From an uncultured Treponema sp. (GTDB lineage: Bacteria > Spirochaetota > Spirochaetia > Treponematales > Treponemataceae), in the NCBI GenBank assembly GCA_946532115.1, contig CAMNBC010000010.1, positions 1-36,305 of the forward strand: a stretch of 36,305 nucleotides of DNA. The letters run 5' to 3'. The notes beneath the pieces were generated by a model. The model ran no database searches. It was not told where the DNA came from and worked only from the letters and a program-made list of their open reading frames with translations. Shown here piece after piece: positions 30,101 to 36,305 of this stretch (the stretch's first letter is position 1; each line of letters starts with the position of its first letter). Both the position numbers and the translations under genes were made by a program.

Positions 30101-30257
30101 GGAAACTAATGCAACGCCTGGCGGAATCAGAATTACAGAAGCCTTAAAGAATGAGCTGGAAGGTCAGAAAGGAATTGAATTTACAGAGCCAATTGAATGT
30201 GAAGTAAAAGGAAAAGGACGCATGAAGACCTTTGAGGTTTTACACGACAATTTATAG
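27192..30257 (+). CDS. class III adenylate cyclase with a two-propeller sensor
   Basis: The start at 27192 (MRRFLALFFLIFITSFSYSQ) gives a signal peptide and 1021 residues; an upstream ATG adds 22 non-signal residues. Residues about 30-680 hold some 14 regulator-propeller repeats (GNIWIGTASGV, GTIWFGTENGL, GVIWIGTDGGG), enough for two seven-bladed propellers as in SusR-type hybrid sensors. A Y_Y_Y-like Ig domain, a transmembrane helix (about 755-774), a short coiled coil and the cyclase domain (about 840-1018) follow. Catalytic residues are present: metal Asp849 (FSDIVGFT) and Asp893, adenine-specifying Lys889 (IKTIGD) and Asp958 (YDVWGN), and Asn965 and Arg969. The Lys/Asp pair indicates ATP, not GTP. 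It likely converts a periplasmic ligand signal into cAMP. Confidence 0.9.
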   Translation: MRRFLALFFLIFITSFSYSQNNFFDNYVYQSWSAFNGLSGTTANDIYQTRDGYIDIGTYEGLVKFDGVEFNTLNRVTNKDFGFVSVRTILQDSRGDIWLGSNDEGLQKISEAGNKIYTTENGLPNNSVRTICEDKRGNIWIGTASGVVYLTPDGKLLNPQFGAGTTANGVITSHLYCDSAGRIWLTTSNENGLFICQDGLFKQLDEFEKYSTYFATAIFQDAQGTFWFGLGDKGIAKMSGGNVEILKTNTLLDHIPTCTILQDRSGTIWFGTENGLAVYNNGKFIEYAGAPELANSNINRIIQDREGNIWFATDRNGIGKMTQGKFKLHRLGITVNSIAQFSNGTIWAGTDEGVLCYVDDEPVENILTKYTKGIRVRHVEATPDEKLLVSCYTKPGQLLYDGKTIKSWTTDEGLAGNKVRVAIQSAPDEYYVGTTTGLSIIHKDGTIRSFKQNTGDLDTEYVMAVYKDTHGVIWIGTDGGGIFLMKDERIFSHLTSAEGIAGNVIFKISQDKENNYWICTGSGITRIKDFDSTRKSVLYCDTINSENGIGTNSVFQILFDEANNAWITNNHGLASLEMDEIKELFDNKRESINAKYYNKNDGLDSDGATSTACAIIDKSGQLWIPLVDGIAVYDPLKTQKSSVNPLVQIESITIDSVTHKDFRDMIVLKPGTKRIDIKYTGISFDAPERILFSHMLTGFDTDYTEPAPGRVVSYTNLTPGKHSFLVYAINGNGLVSNNDEMMFFYQKPYLWQRPDFWIVVGTLLIGAGIAFFMIREQAIKKENLRLEGLVQKRTADLVQEKNKSDRLLRSILPDKVADKLKASLNDNLEITDDFEKAENFDNVTVLFSDIVGFTNVSSGHTAEEIVDALNDLFSRFDKRALSMHVERIKTIGDSYMAACGVPEPNPDHARIMVEFAKGMYQDLADYNKEAKINFQIRVGLNCGPVTAGVIGTSKFHYDVWGNTVNVASRMETNATPGGIRITEALKNELEGQKGIEFTEPIECEVKGKGRMKTFEVLHDNL

Positions 30258-30292
30258 GAACTGGAACAGCGGAATGGTGATGGAGTGGTAAT

Positions 30293-31480
30293 ATGAAAAA
30301 TAAAATATGCGGCGTTACACTTGCCCTTTTAGCAGTATTAAGTTTTTCTTCCTGTAAGGACAATAAAAAGAAATATGTAAAAGTCGGGCTTCTCCATTCG
30401 CTTACCGGTACAATGTCTATCAGTGAAGTTGCTGTCCGCGATGCAGAACTTCTTGCAATCAAAGAAATAAACGATGCAGGCGGTATTCTGGGCTATCAGA
30501 TAAAACCTGTTGAAGAAGACGGAAAAAGTAATCCCCGGATGTTTGCAGAAAAAGCACGTAAGCTTATTGAACAGGATGGGGTTGTTTCCATTTTTGGCTG
30601 CTGGACCTCAGATTCCCGTAAAGCTGTAAAACCTGTTGTAGAAGAATTATATAATCTTCTGTGGTATCCGGTTCAGTATGAAGGTTTTGAAGCAAGTCCA
30701 AATATTATGTATATGGGAGCTTCGCCAAATCAGCAGGTAGTTCCGGCAGTTGATTTTTGTGCGGAAAATTTTGGTAAGCGTTTTTATCTTATTGGCAGCG
30801 ACTATGTATTTCCGCATACAGCAAATGAGATTATAAAAGCACAGCTGAAAAATCTTGGCGGCACTTGTGTTGGTGAAACTTATGTTCCAATGCATGAGTC
30901 TGATTTTGTTCAGGTTGTTCGTGAAATTGTCAAAATAAAACCTGATGTAATTATTAATACTTTAAATGGCAGTTCTAATCAGTCTTTCTTTTCTCAGTTG
31001 AAATATTCAGGTCCTTCTGCAGAAGAAGTTCCCGTAATGAGTTTTTCAGTTTCAGAAAGTGAGATTAAAAATATTGGTGCAGACAAGCTAAAAGGGCATT
31101 ATGTAACCTGGAGTTATTTTGAATCTATAGAAACTGCAAAAAATAGAAAATTTGTGCAGGCATATAAATCAGAGTTTGGTTTTAATAAAGCGGTGGGTGA
31201 CCCTGTAGAAGCGGCTTATATTGCCGTGAATCTCTGGGCTTCTTCATGCTCAAAAGCTGGTACTTTTGATATTGAACCTGTAAGAATTGCTGCAAAAGGA
31301 ATGAGCTATATTGCTCCGGAAGGAATTGTAACTATTGAAGGCACAAATCAGCATTTATACAAAAAAGTAAGAATAGGTCAGGTAGATGGAAAAGGACAGA
31401 TTAATGAACTGTATGCAAGTTCTGCTCCGGTACGTCCTGACCCGTATTTGAGTACTTATGGCTGGGCAAAGGGCTTATAA
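30293..31480 (+). CDS. UrtA/AmiC-type periplasmic binding lipoprotein (urea/amide/branched-chain amino acid class)
   Basis: The product has 395 residues. The lipobox LSFSS-Cys21 follows a short signal peptide. The body follows the Peripla_BP_5 family: VGLLHSLTGTMSISEVAVRDAELLAIKEIN, DAGGILGYQI, FGCWTSDSRKAVKPV, LWYPVQYEGFE, which is the signature of UrtA and AmiC-like urea/amide binders. GGAG lies about 8 nt before the ATG. It starts 35 nt after the cyclase gene and may be cotranscribed. No permease or ATPase gene is nearby, and its stop abuts that of the response regulator gene, so it may serve as a ligand-presenting partner for a sensor rather than for uptake. The exact ligand is not known. 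Confidence 0.85.
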   Translation: MKNKICGVTLALLAVLSFSSCKDNKKKYVKVGLLHSLTGTMSISEVAVRDAELLAIKEINDAGGILGYQIKPVEEDGKSNPRMFAEKARKLIEQDGVVSIFGCWTSDSRKAVKPVVEELYNLLWYPVQYEGFEASPNIMYMGASPNQQVVPAVDFCAENFGKRFYLIGSDYVFPHTANEIIKAQLKNLGGTCVGETYVPMHESDFVQVVREIVKIKPDVIINTLNGSSNQSFFSQLKYSGPSAEEVPVMSFSVSESEIKNIGADKLKGHYVTWSYFESIETAKNRKFVQAYKSEFGFNKAVGDPVEAAYIAVNLWASSCSKAGTFDIEPVRIAAKGMSYIAPEGIVTIEGTNQHLYKKVRIGQVDGKGQINELYASSAPVRPDPYLSTYGWAKGL

Positions 31481-32167
31481 TCAGTTCTGTTTGTAAAGCA
31501 TGCTTGGGCGGCCGCCGGTTTCGTAATTTATTTCGCCTTTTACTTTTTTGATATCCATCAAGTAATTCATATAGTGGCGCACTGTTACGCTTGAAAGTCC
31601 AATTTCTTCTGAAATCTGGTCTCCGGAAATCCAGCCTGTTTTGTCTTTAAGATATTCTGTAAGAAGGTCCAGAGTCTTTTTCTGAATTCCTTTAGGAAGA
31701 TTTACCTCGGATGGATGTGAGGTTACCTGATTGGAAATCAGGCTGTCTACATAACTCTGATCAATTGTTTCGTTAGCACCTCGGAAGGCTTCTTTATTAG
31801 TAATAAATTTTTCGAGTGCAACCTGGAATCTTTCGTAAGCAAAAGGTTTAATCAAAAAGTCCAGAACTCCAAGGTGCATTGTTTCTTCAAGGGTTGCTGT
31901 ATCATTAGCCGCAGTTACCATAATGACTTCGCAGTGGAGTTTGTTTTCACGGATTTTTTTGAGTGTTTCAATGCCGTTCAGATATGGCATGAATACATCC
32001 ATAATTACAAGATCAATCTGTGAGCCTTCCGGGCCAAGCAGAAAGTCTAGTGCTTCCTGTCCATTGCGGCATACTTTTACTACACAGAATTTTTTGTCCT
32101 TTGAGACATACTGTTCGTTAATCATAGCGACCATAGGGTCGTCTTCTACAATTACAACCTTATACAT
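31481..32167 (-). CDS. CitB/DcuR-family response regulator
   Basis: The product has 228 residues. The receiver domain has acidic Asp9 and Asp10, the phospho-acceptor Asp57 (DLVIMDVFMP), the Thr of MVTAAN and the Lys of LIKPF. A C-terminal helix-turn-helix (WISGDQISEEIGLSSVTVRHYMNYL) is typical of the CitB/DcuR group, which controls uptake and use of dicarboxylates and other small acids. The start overlaps the kinase gene by 8 nt, so the two are coupled. Its stop (31481) immediately follows the stop of the convergent binding-protein gene with no space for a terminator. Confidence 0.9.
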   Translation of the reverse strand: MYKVVIVEDDPMVAMINEQYVSKDKKFCVVKVCRNGQEALDFLLGPEGSQIDLVIMDVFMPYLNGIETLKKIRENKLHCEVIMVTAANDTATLEETMHLGVLDFLIKPFAYERFQVALEKFITNKEAFRGANETIDQSYVDSLISNQVTSHPSEVNLPKGIQKKTLDLLTEYLKDKTGWISGDQISEEIGLSSVTVRHYMNYLMDIKKVKGEINYETGGRPSMLYKQN

Positions 32168-33773
32168 ACTTACCTTTCAATTGTACCATAAAAGATGTTC
32201 CTATGTCTTGTTCTGACACAAAGCTTATTGTGCCGCCAAGACTTTCAACCAGCTGTCTGGTATGATACATACCAACGCCACGACCGGTTCCCTTTGTAGA
32301 AAAACCTTTTTCAAAAATCCGGTCTTTAATGTCATCTGGAATTCCACAGCCTGTATCGCGCACTGTTATGAGAAGTTCACCGGGTTGTGTAAATACCCCG
32401 AATTCGAGTTCCCGCGGCCGGTCATTATTCAGATTCATATTCATTGCATCCAGCGCGTTATCTATAAGGTTTCCGGCAATTGTAACAAGCGCCTCAGACG
32501 GCACAGCAATTTCAGAAGACTTAAAACGGGTACCGTCCCTTAAAATAAATCTTACATTACACTCTGAAGCACGTGCAATTTTTCCAATCAAAAGAGCGGC
32601 AAAAGATGCATTGTCTACGGCATGAATAACCTTGCTCAAAGTTTCCCTTTGAATAATAGAAATGTTTTCAATGTAAGACACAGCCTTGTCGTATTCTCCA
32701 ATCTGAATGAGTCCGAGAATTACGTGCAGTTTGTTTGTAAAATCGTGGTTGTTGGCGCGCATGGAATCTACAAGGTATTTTGTGCCGGAGAGTTCTTCCA
32801 TGAGTTTTGTATATTCTGTGCGGTCGTGCAAAATGGCCGCGGCACCGCTTATAACGCCGTCTTCTTTTACCGGCACACTGTCTATGAGTATTGCGGTTCC
32901 GTTTTCGGTTTCGTGCTGTACGCCAAAACTCGGGGAGCCGCTTTGAATGACTTCGGTAAGGAACCTGTCGGCGAACACTTTCTGTTGTATAAGGCTCACT
33001 TTTGCTTCGCAGCTCTCATCGTCGCAGCCAAGCATTTTTTTTGCCGCTTTGTTTGCGAACTGTATATTGTGTTCGCTGTCCACGGCAATTATTCCATCAT
33101 AAATAGATTCAAGAATATTTTCCCGGATTCGGAACATAGAAGAGAAGGTATCTGGTTCATACCCCAGTAGGCGGCGCTTAAGTTTGCGGGAGAAGGCGCG
33201 GCATATTGCAATTTCTATAAGGATTGCGGCAACTGTTACTGTAACGAACAGCAGCACTATTTTATAGGTGAACGAACGGATAGAGGTCTTGAGCATAATT
33301 GCCATTATAAAGCCAATGTAATTTCCTTTTTCATCGTAAATGGCTGAATATGTACGACGCTGCGGGCCTGAAGGTCCTATATCACTTTCTGTGTAATAGC
33401 CTTTTTTGTGAGCAGTAAAATCCGGATGTGTTCCGTCATATTCGGTTCCAATCAAATTGTGATTCGTATGATACAGACGAATATTATTTGTATCTACAAT
33501 AGAAATAACGTCTACATCCGCCAGATCGTCCGCGATGGAATCCATACATATACACAAGTCGCGGCGGTTTGCGTCCTTCATAAATCCATAGATACGGGTA
33601 ATAAGTTCTGCCGTCTCTTCCAGGTTCTGATCAAACGCCTTATCACTGGCATTTACATTTACAACAGCACCGCCCACACTCATCAGAATTGTGGTCACAA
33701 TAATCAAAATCAGCTGTACACGCTGAATCTCATGCCGTATATCGGTTAAACTATTCTTACGCTTCTTACTCAT
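32160..33773 (-). CDS. CitA/DcuS-family sensor histidine kinase
   Basis: The product has 537 residues. Two transmembrane helices (about 18-40 and 170-192) flank a periplasmic sensing domain of the single-Cache type (about 45-165, with DGTHPDFTAHKKGYYTES). A PAS domain (about 215-315), a CitA-type dimerisation motif with phospho-acceptor His343 (NNHDFTNKLHVILG), the N box (NLIDNALDAM), the G1 box DTGCGIP and the G2 region (STKGTGRGVGM) follow. It works with the regulator that overlaps it. The likely signal is a small organic acid or similar solute; the neighbouring UrtA-type protein could present a ligand, but that is inference. Confidence 0.9.
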   Translation of the reverse strand: MSKKRKNSLTDIRHEIQRVQLILIIVTTILMSVGGAVVNVNASDKAFDQNLEETAELITRIYGFMKDANRRDLCICMDSIADDLADVDVISIVDTNNIRLYHTNHNLIGTEYDGTHPDFTAHKKGYYTESDIGPSGPQRRTYSAIYDEKGNYIGFIMAIMLKTSIRSFTYKIVLLFVTVTVAAILIEIAICRAFSRKLKRRLLGYEPDTFSSMFRIRENILESIYDGIIAVDSEHNIQFANKAAKKMLGCDDESCEAKVSLIQQKVFADRFLTEVIQSGSPSFGVQHETENGTAILIDSVPVKEDGVISGAAAILHDRTEYTKLMEELSGTKYLVDSMRANNHDFTNKLHVILGLIQIGEYDKAVSYIENISIIQRETLSKVIHAVDNASFAALLIGKIARASECNVRFILRDGTRFKSSEIAVPSEALVTIAGNLIDNALDAMNMNLNNDRPRELEFGVFTQPGELLITVRDTGCGIPDDIKDRIFEKGFSTKGTGRGVGMYHTRQLVESLGGTISFVSEQDIGTSFMVQLKGKYV

Positions 33774-33836
33774 TACCTATAAATAATAACGCAAAATCCG
33801 TTTTTTTAAATACTTTTCTAAGTAAAAAAAAACTGT

Positions 33837-33842
33837 TATAAT
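33837..33842 (+). promoter_or_regulatory. -10 element and possible operator of the Rrf2 gene
   Basis: TATAAT is followed after 3 nt by CTTAT-CT-ATAAG (33846-33857), a short palindrome at the transcription start where an autoregulating Rrf2 repressor could bind. The -35 region (CTTTTC/TTTTCT) is poor. Confidence 0.4.
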
Positions 33843-33870
33843 CTACTTATCTATAAGGAAGGTAGGAATT

Positions 33871-34272
33871 ATGCTGATTTCAACTAAAGGGCGTTATGCT
33901 CTTCGCGTTTTAATTGATATTGCTGAACATCATACTCAGGAGCGTACACCTCTTAAAGAAATTGCAGAACGTCAGAACATCTCACAGAAATATATAGAAG
34001 CAATTATGACAATGCTTTCAAAAAATGGTTTCGTTGATGCAAGTCATGGAAAAGGTGGCGGCTACAAGCTTAACCGCAAACCGGAAGAATATAAGGTTGG
34101 CGATATTCTGCGTCTTACCGAAGGAACTCTTGCTCCGGTTGCCTGTCTTGAACAAAATTCTGCCGAATGTCCCCGAAAAGATGGCTGCCGCACTCTGCCG
34201 CTCTGGACAAAACTCGATGATCTGGTAGAAAATTATCTCGACAGCGTTACAATTGCAGATTTAATGAGATAA
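33871..34272 (+). CDS. Rrf2-family transcriptional regulator (IscR-like cysteines)
   Basis: The product has 133 residues, a normal length for Rrf2. The N-terminal winged helix (MLISTKGRYALRVLIDIAEH, RQNISQKYIEAIMTMLSKNG, the GKGGGYKL wing) binds DNA. Cys92, Cys100 and Cys106 (C-x7-C-x5-C) occupy the place where IscR (C-x5-C-x5-C) ligates its [2Fe-2S] cluster, so it may sense iron-sulfur status, oxygen or nitric oxide. The spacing of the first pair is two residues longer than in IscR. The ribosome binding site is GGAAGG. It is divergent from the histidine kinase gene and may regulate it or act globally. Confidence 0.88.
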   Translation: MLISTKGRYALRVLIDIAEHHTQERTPLKEIAERQNISQKYIEAIMTMLSKNGFVDASHGKGGGYKLNRKPEEYKVGDILRLTEGTLAPVACLEQNSAECPRKDGCRTLPLWTKLDDLVENYLDSVTIADLMR

Positions 34273-34309
34273 TAAAATTAAAAAAGTATTAAAAAATTGA
34301 ACCGAAACG

Positions 34310-34978
34310 TTAGATTTCTTCTATTGAATCCTTAGGGATTTCAATAGTTGCAACAGTTTCTGTATCTGAAGTATCAAAATGAAGATGCTCTGCATCAAGA
34401 CCAAGTTTTTTAAGCATTACAAGAACAGTGATGATTCCTAGTCCTGAGCCTTCTGTCTGGTCAATATCAGCCATAGCATCTGCCATAGTCTGATAGATTT
34501 TTGTTCTTTCAATTTTATCCAGAATACGTGCATATTCAGCATCTGTAATTTTTGTATTATTTGTAACTGTAACAGAAATTATATCATTTGCTGTAAGAAG
34601 AAGATGTACTCTAAGTTCACCTTCTTCCAGTTTTTCTTCAAAATGATGGGTATTTTCTATTAAAGTTTCGCGGAATGCTTTCATTCCGTTTTTGTAGTCA
34701 GTTTCATTATTGATATCAAGATTGTTTTCTTTGAAGTATATACGTTTTGCATTAGCCTTGCTTGCGTTATCAAGAAGCTCAAAAAGACAGTAAGACAGAT
34801 AGTTATAGAGATACATCTGATTGCATTCTTCAAGGAAAACAGAGAGGATCTTCTGGAATCTAATCTTTTGATCTGGCGTGAGAGTGTAACAGAAAAAATC
34901 TATAGGTTTTCTGTCTTTTACACACTGCTTAATATAAGCAATATCTTCTTCAGTCAAATCTTGCTTTTCTACTTTCAT
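34310..34978 (-). CDS. HATPase-fold protein (anti-sigma-kinase-like)
   Basis: The product has 222 residues. Near residues 65-80 it has an N-box-like LFELLDNASKANAKRI and at 175-185 the G2-like TEGSGLGIITVL, both typical of the GHKL/HATPase fold. The DxGxG (G1) element is not recognisable; VTNNTKIT sits in its place, so ATP binding may be altered. There is no dimerisation or sensor domain, so it resembles stand-alone anti-sigma-factor kinases or related spirochaetal proteins. The promoter TTGATA-18-TATAAT ends 13 nt before the ATG and no Shine-Dalgarno is seen. Its divergent neighbour is the phosphomutase. Confidence 0.6.
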   Translation of the reverse strand: MKVEKQDLTEEDIAYIKQCVKDRKPIDFFCYTLTPDQKIRFQKILSVFLEECNQMYLYNYLSYCLFELLDNASKANAKRIYFKENNLDINNETDYKNGMKAFRETLIENTHHFEEKLEEGELRVHLLLTANDIISVTVTNNTKITDAEYARILDKIERTKIYQTMADAMADIDQTEGSGLGIITVLVMLKKLGLDAEHLHFDTSDTETVATIEIPKDSIEEI

Positions 34979-34991
34979 ATAATATAGTGTT

Positions 34992-35021
34992 ATTATACTC
35001 CCTATATCTCACTATTATCAA
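34992..35021 (-). promoter_or_regulatory. promoter of the HATPase-fold gene
   Basis: TTGATA (35021-35016), 18 nt, TATAAT (34997-34992). The start would be near 34985, about 7 nt before the ATG, a very short leader. Confidence 0.6.
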
Positions 35022-35061
35022 GAAAAAAAGAAAAAAATAATAGTGAAAATCTCTATGATTC

Positions 35062-35076
35062 TGTGAAAAATTCACA
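35062..35076. promoter_or_regulatory. TGTGA-N5-TCACA palindrome (CRP/FNR-like)
   Basis: TGTGAAAAATTCACA is a perfect palindrome except the centre. It lies between divergent genes, about 90 bp upstream of the predicted phosphomutase start and about 84 bp upstream of the HATPase-gene start. One base differs from the site at 23248-23262. There is no T-tract, so it is not a terminator. Confidence 0.4.
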
Positions 35077-35123
35077 AAATAACAATACTACCATACTAGT
35101 ATATTAGCCATAGGGGTTTACTC

Positions 35124-35152
35124 TTGTTGTTTTCTGTTTATCACAATATAAT
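35124..35152 (+). promoter_or_regulatory. promoter of the phosphomutase gene
   Basis: TTGTTG (35124-35129), 17 nt, TATAAT (35147-35152). The start would be near 35159, giving a 24-nt leader with AGGA before the ATG at 35183. Confidence 0.6.
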
Positions 35153-35182
35153 TACTAAAACTGTTAATAAAGGACGGATAAT

Positions 35183-36305
35183 ATGGATTTAATGAAATTG
35201 CAGAACGGAAGTGATGTCCGTGGAGTTGCTATAGAAGGTGTAGAAGGCGAAAATGTAAACCTTACACCACAGATTGCAAAGCAGATTGGTTGCGCTTACG
35301 TAAGCTGGCTTGCAAAAAAACTTGATGTTGATTCAACAGCTCTTCATATTGGTGTTGGCCGTGACTCTCGTGTTACAGGCCCGGCTCTTGCAGATGCTTT
35401 GATTGAAGGTATGATTAGTGCAGGTGCTACTGTTGTAGATTGTGGAATGGCAACAACTCCTGCAATGTTTATGTCTATTGTGTTCCCTGAAACAAACTTT
35501 AATGGTGCTGCCATGATTACAGCCAGCCATCTTCCTTTTAATCGTAATGGAATTAAGTTTTTTGATGATGACGGCGGGCTTGAACATGAAGATATTACAG
35601 AGATTCTTGGTCTTGCAGCGCTTTTGAATCCTGCTAAGGTAAATGCTCCTGTTGAGCAGCTGGATTTACTTTCCATTTATGCTGATTATCTGCGTGGTAA
35701 GATTGCTGATGGCCTTAAAGATTTGGGTAAGGGTGACAAGCCGCTTGCTGGTCTTCACATTGTTGTAGACAGCGGAAACGGTGCTTCCGGCTTCTTTGTA
35801 GATAAGATTCTTCAGCCGCTTGGGGCTGATACAACAGGAAGCCAGTTCCTTGAGCCGGATGGTATGTTCCCTAATCATATTCCAAACCCTGAAAATAAAG
35901 CTGCAATGGAAGCAATTCGTTCGGCAGTTCTTAATAACAAGGCTGACCTTGGTTTGATTTTTGATACTGACGTAGACCGCATGTCTGCAGTTTTGAGCGA
36001 CGGAAGCGAAATCAACCGCGACTCTATTATTGCAATGATGGCTGCAATTCTTGCTCCGGAATATCCTGGAAGCACTATTATTACAGACAGCGTTACATCA
36101 GACCGCCTTACATACTTCCTGCAGGATGTTCTTGGACTCAAGCATCTCTGCTATATGCGCGGTTACAAGAATGTAATTAACAAGCAGAAGGAATTGAATG
36201 CAAAAGGTATTGTTGCTCCACTGGCAATGGAAACTTCAGGCCACGGTGCACTTAAAGATAACTACTTCCTTGATGATGGTGCCTTCCTTGCAGTTAAACT
36301 TGTAA
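35183..36305 (+). CDS. phosphomannomutase/phosphoglucomutase (partial, runs off the right edge)
   Basis: The frame is open from the ATG at 35183 to the end of the window (374 codons, no stop reached). Domain 1 has the catalytic phosphoserine loop TASHLPFNRNG (Ser115). The metal-binding loop DTDVDRM carries Asp261, Asp263 and Asp265. The sugar-binding loop ETSGHGAL begins near residue 350, so domain 4 lies outside the window. These enzymes interconvert hexose 1- and 6-phosphates for glycogen, cell-wall and glycan precursors. AGGA lies 8 nt before the start. The preceding 200 bp contain its promoter, the TGTGA palindrome and an ATACTAGTAT palindrome (35093-35102). Confidence 0.92.
   Translation, partial: MDLMKLQNGSDVRGVAIEGVEGENVNLTPQIAKQIGCAYVSWLAKKLDVDSTALHIGVGRDSRVTGPALADALIEGMISAGATVVDCGMATTPAMFMSIVFPETNFNGAAMITASHLPFNRNGIKFFDDDGGLEHEDITEILGLAALLNPAKVNAPVEQLDLLSIYADYLRGKIADGLKDLGKGDKPLAGLHIVVDSGNGASGFFVDKILQPLGADTTGSQFLEPDGMFPNHIPNPENKAAMEAIRSAVLNNKADLGLIFDTDVDRMSAVLSDGSEINRDSIIAMMAAILAPEYPGSTIITDSVTSDRLTYFLQDVLGLKHLCYMRGYKNVINKQKELNAKGIVAPLAMETSGHGALKDNYFLDDGAFLAVKLV

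Noticed and set aside
32622..33170. 182-residue plus-strand frame opposite the histidine kinase
   Set aside because: Antisense to conserved PAS and kinase coding sequence; Phe/Tyr/Val-rich shadow with no domain.

Overview
The window looks like chromosomal DNA from a host-associated or rumen-type spirochaete, most likely Treponema-like. This is inferred from content, not from a marker gene. The points in favour are AT-rich DNA, lipoproteins with relaxed lipoboxes, a giant Ig-repeat lipoprotein, several Rpn-family (PDDEXK) genes, a propeller-sensor adenylate cyclase and a Rrf2 regulator. I see no rRNA, tRNA or CRISPR array.

Layout. 1-2700 is an accessory island. It has a possible end of an IS3-like element at the left edge, a promoter-driven 35-residue hydrophobic peptide, a remnant of an Rpn gene that keeps only its C-terminal domain, an intact Rpn gene, and a second Rpn copy lacking its N-terminus. 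2722-3918 encodes a membrane-anchored solute-binding-like protein, divergent from a 14.2 kb gene (4048-18246) for a 4732-residue surface lipoprotein built of about 25 Ig-like modules, a TIG domain and a propeller-like end. A bidirectional terminator separates it from a further intact Rpn gene (18320-19132, minus). Divergent from that is a yhaO/yhaN-like (sbcD/sbcC-like) nuclease-ATPase pair (19290-23008). The gap after it holds a REP-like palindrome and a predicted small structured RNA with its own promoter and terminator. 23282-27100 (minus) is a two-gene unit of a lipoprotein and a membrane-anchored propeller protein. 27192-30257 is a two-propeller class III adenylate cyclase, followed by a UrtA/AmiC-type binding lipoprotein, and convergent with these is a CitA/DcuS-type histidine kinase and response regulator operon. 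The window ends with a Rrf2/IscR-like regulator, a HATPase-fold protein and the start of a phosphohexomutase gene.

How parts may work together. The cyclase, the permease-less binding protein and the kinase/regulator pair form a compact sensing neighbourhood. Two 15-bp TGTGA-N5-TCACA palindromes lie about 90 bp upstream of predicted start sites (the small RNA and the phosphomutase), which would suit a CRP/FNR-type factor, although no such regulator gene is in the window. The most striking pattern is in the Rpn family. All four copies keep a Shine-Dalgarno-like GGAG(G) 9-10 nt before an in-frame ATG that opens a 58-62 residue C-terminal domain, and two copies have lost the nuclease core but kept that short reading frame. 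This matches the intragenic-antitoxin arrangement described for E. coli Rpn proteins and suggests solitary antitoxin-like remnants.
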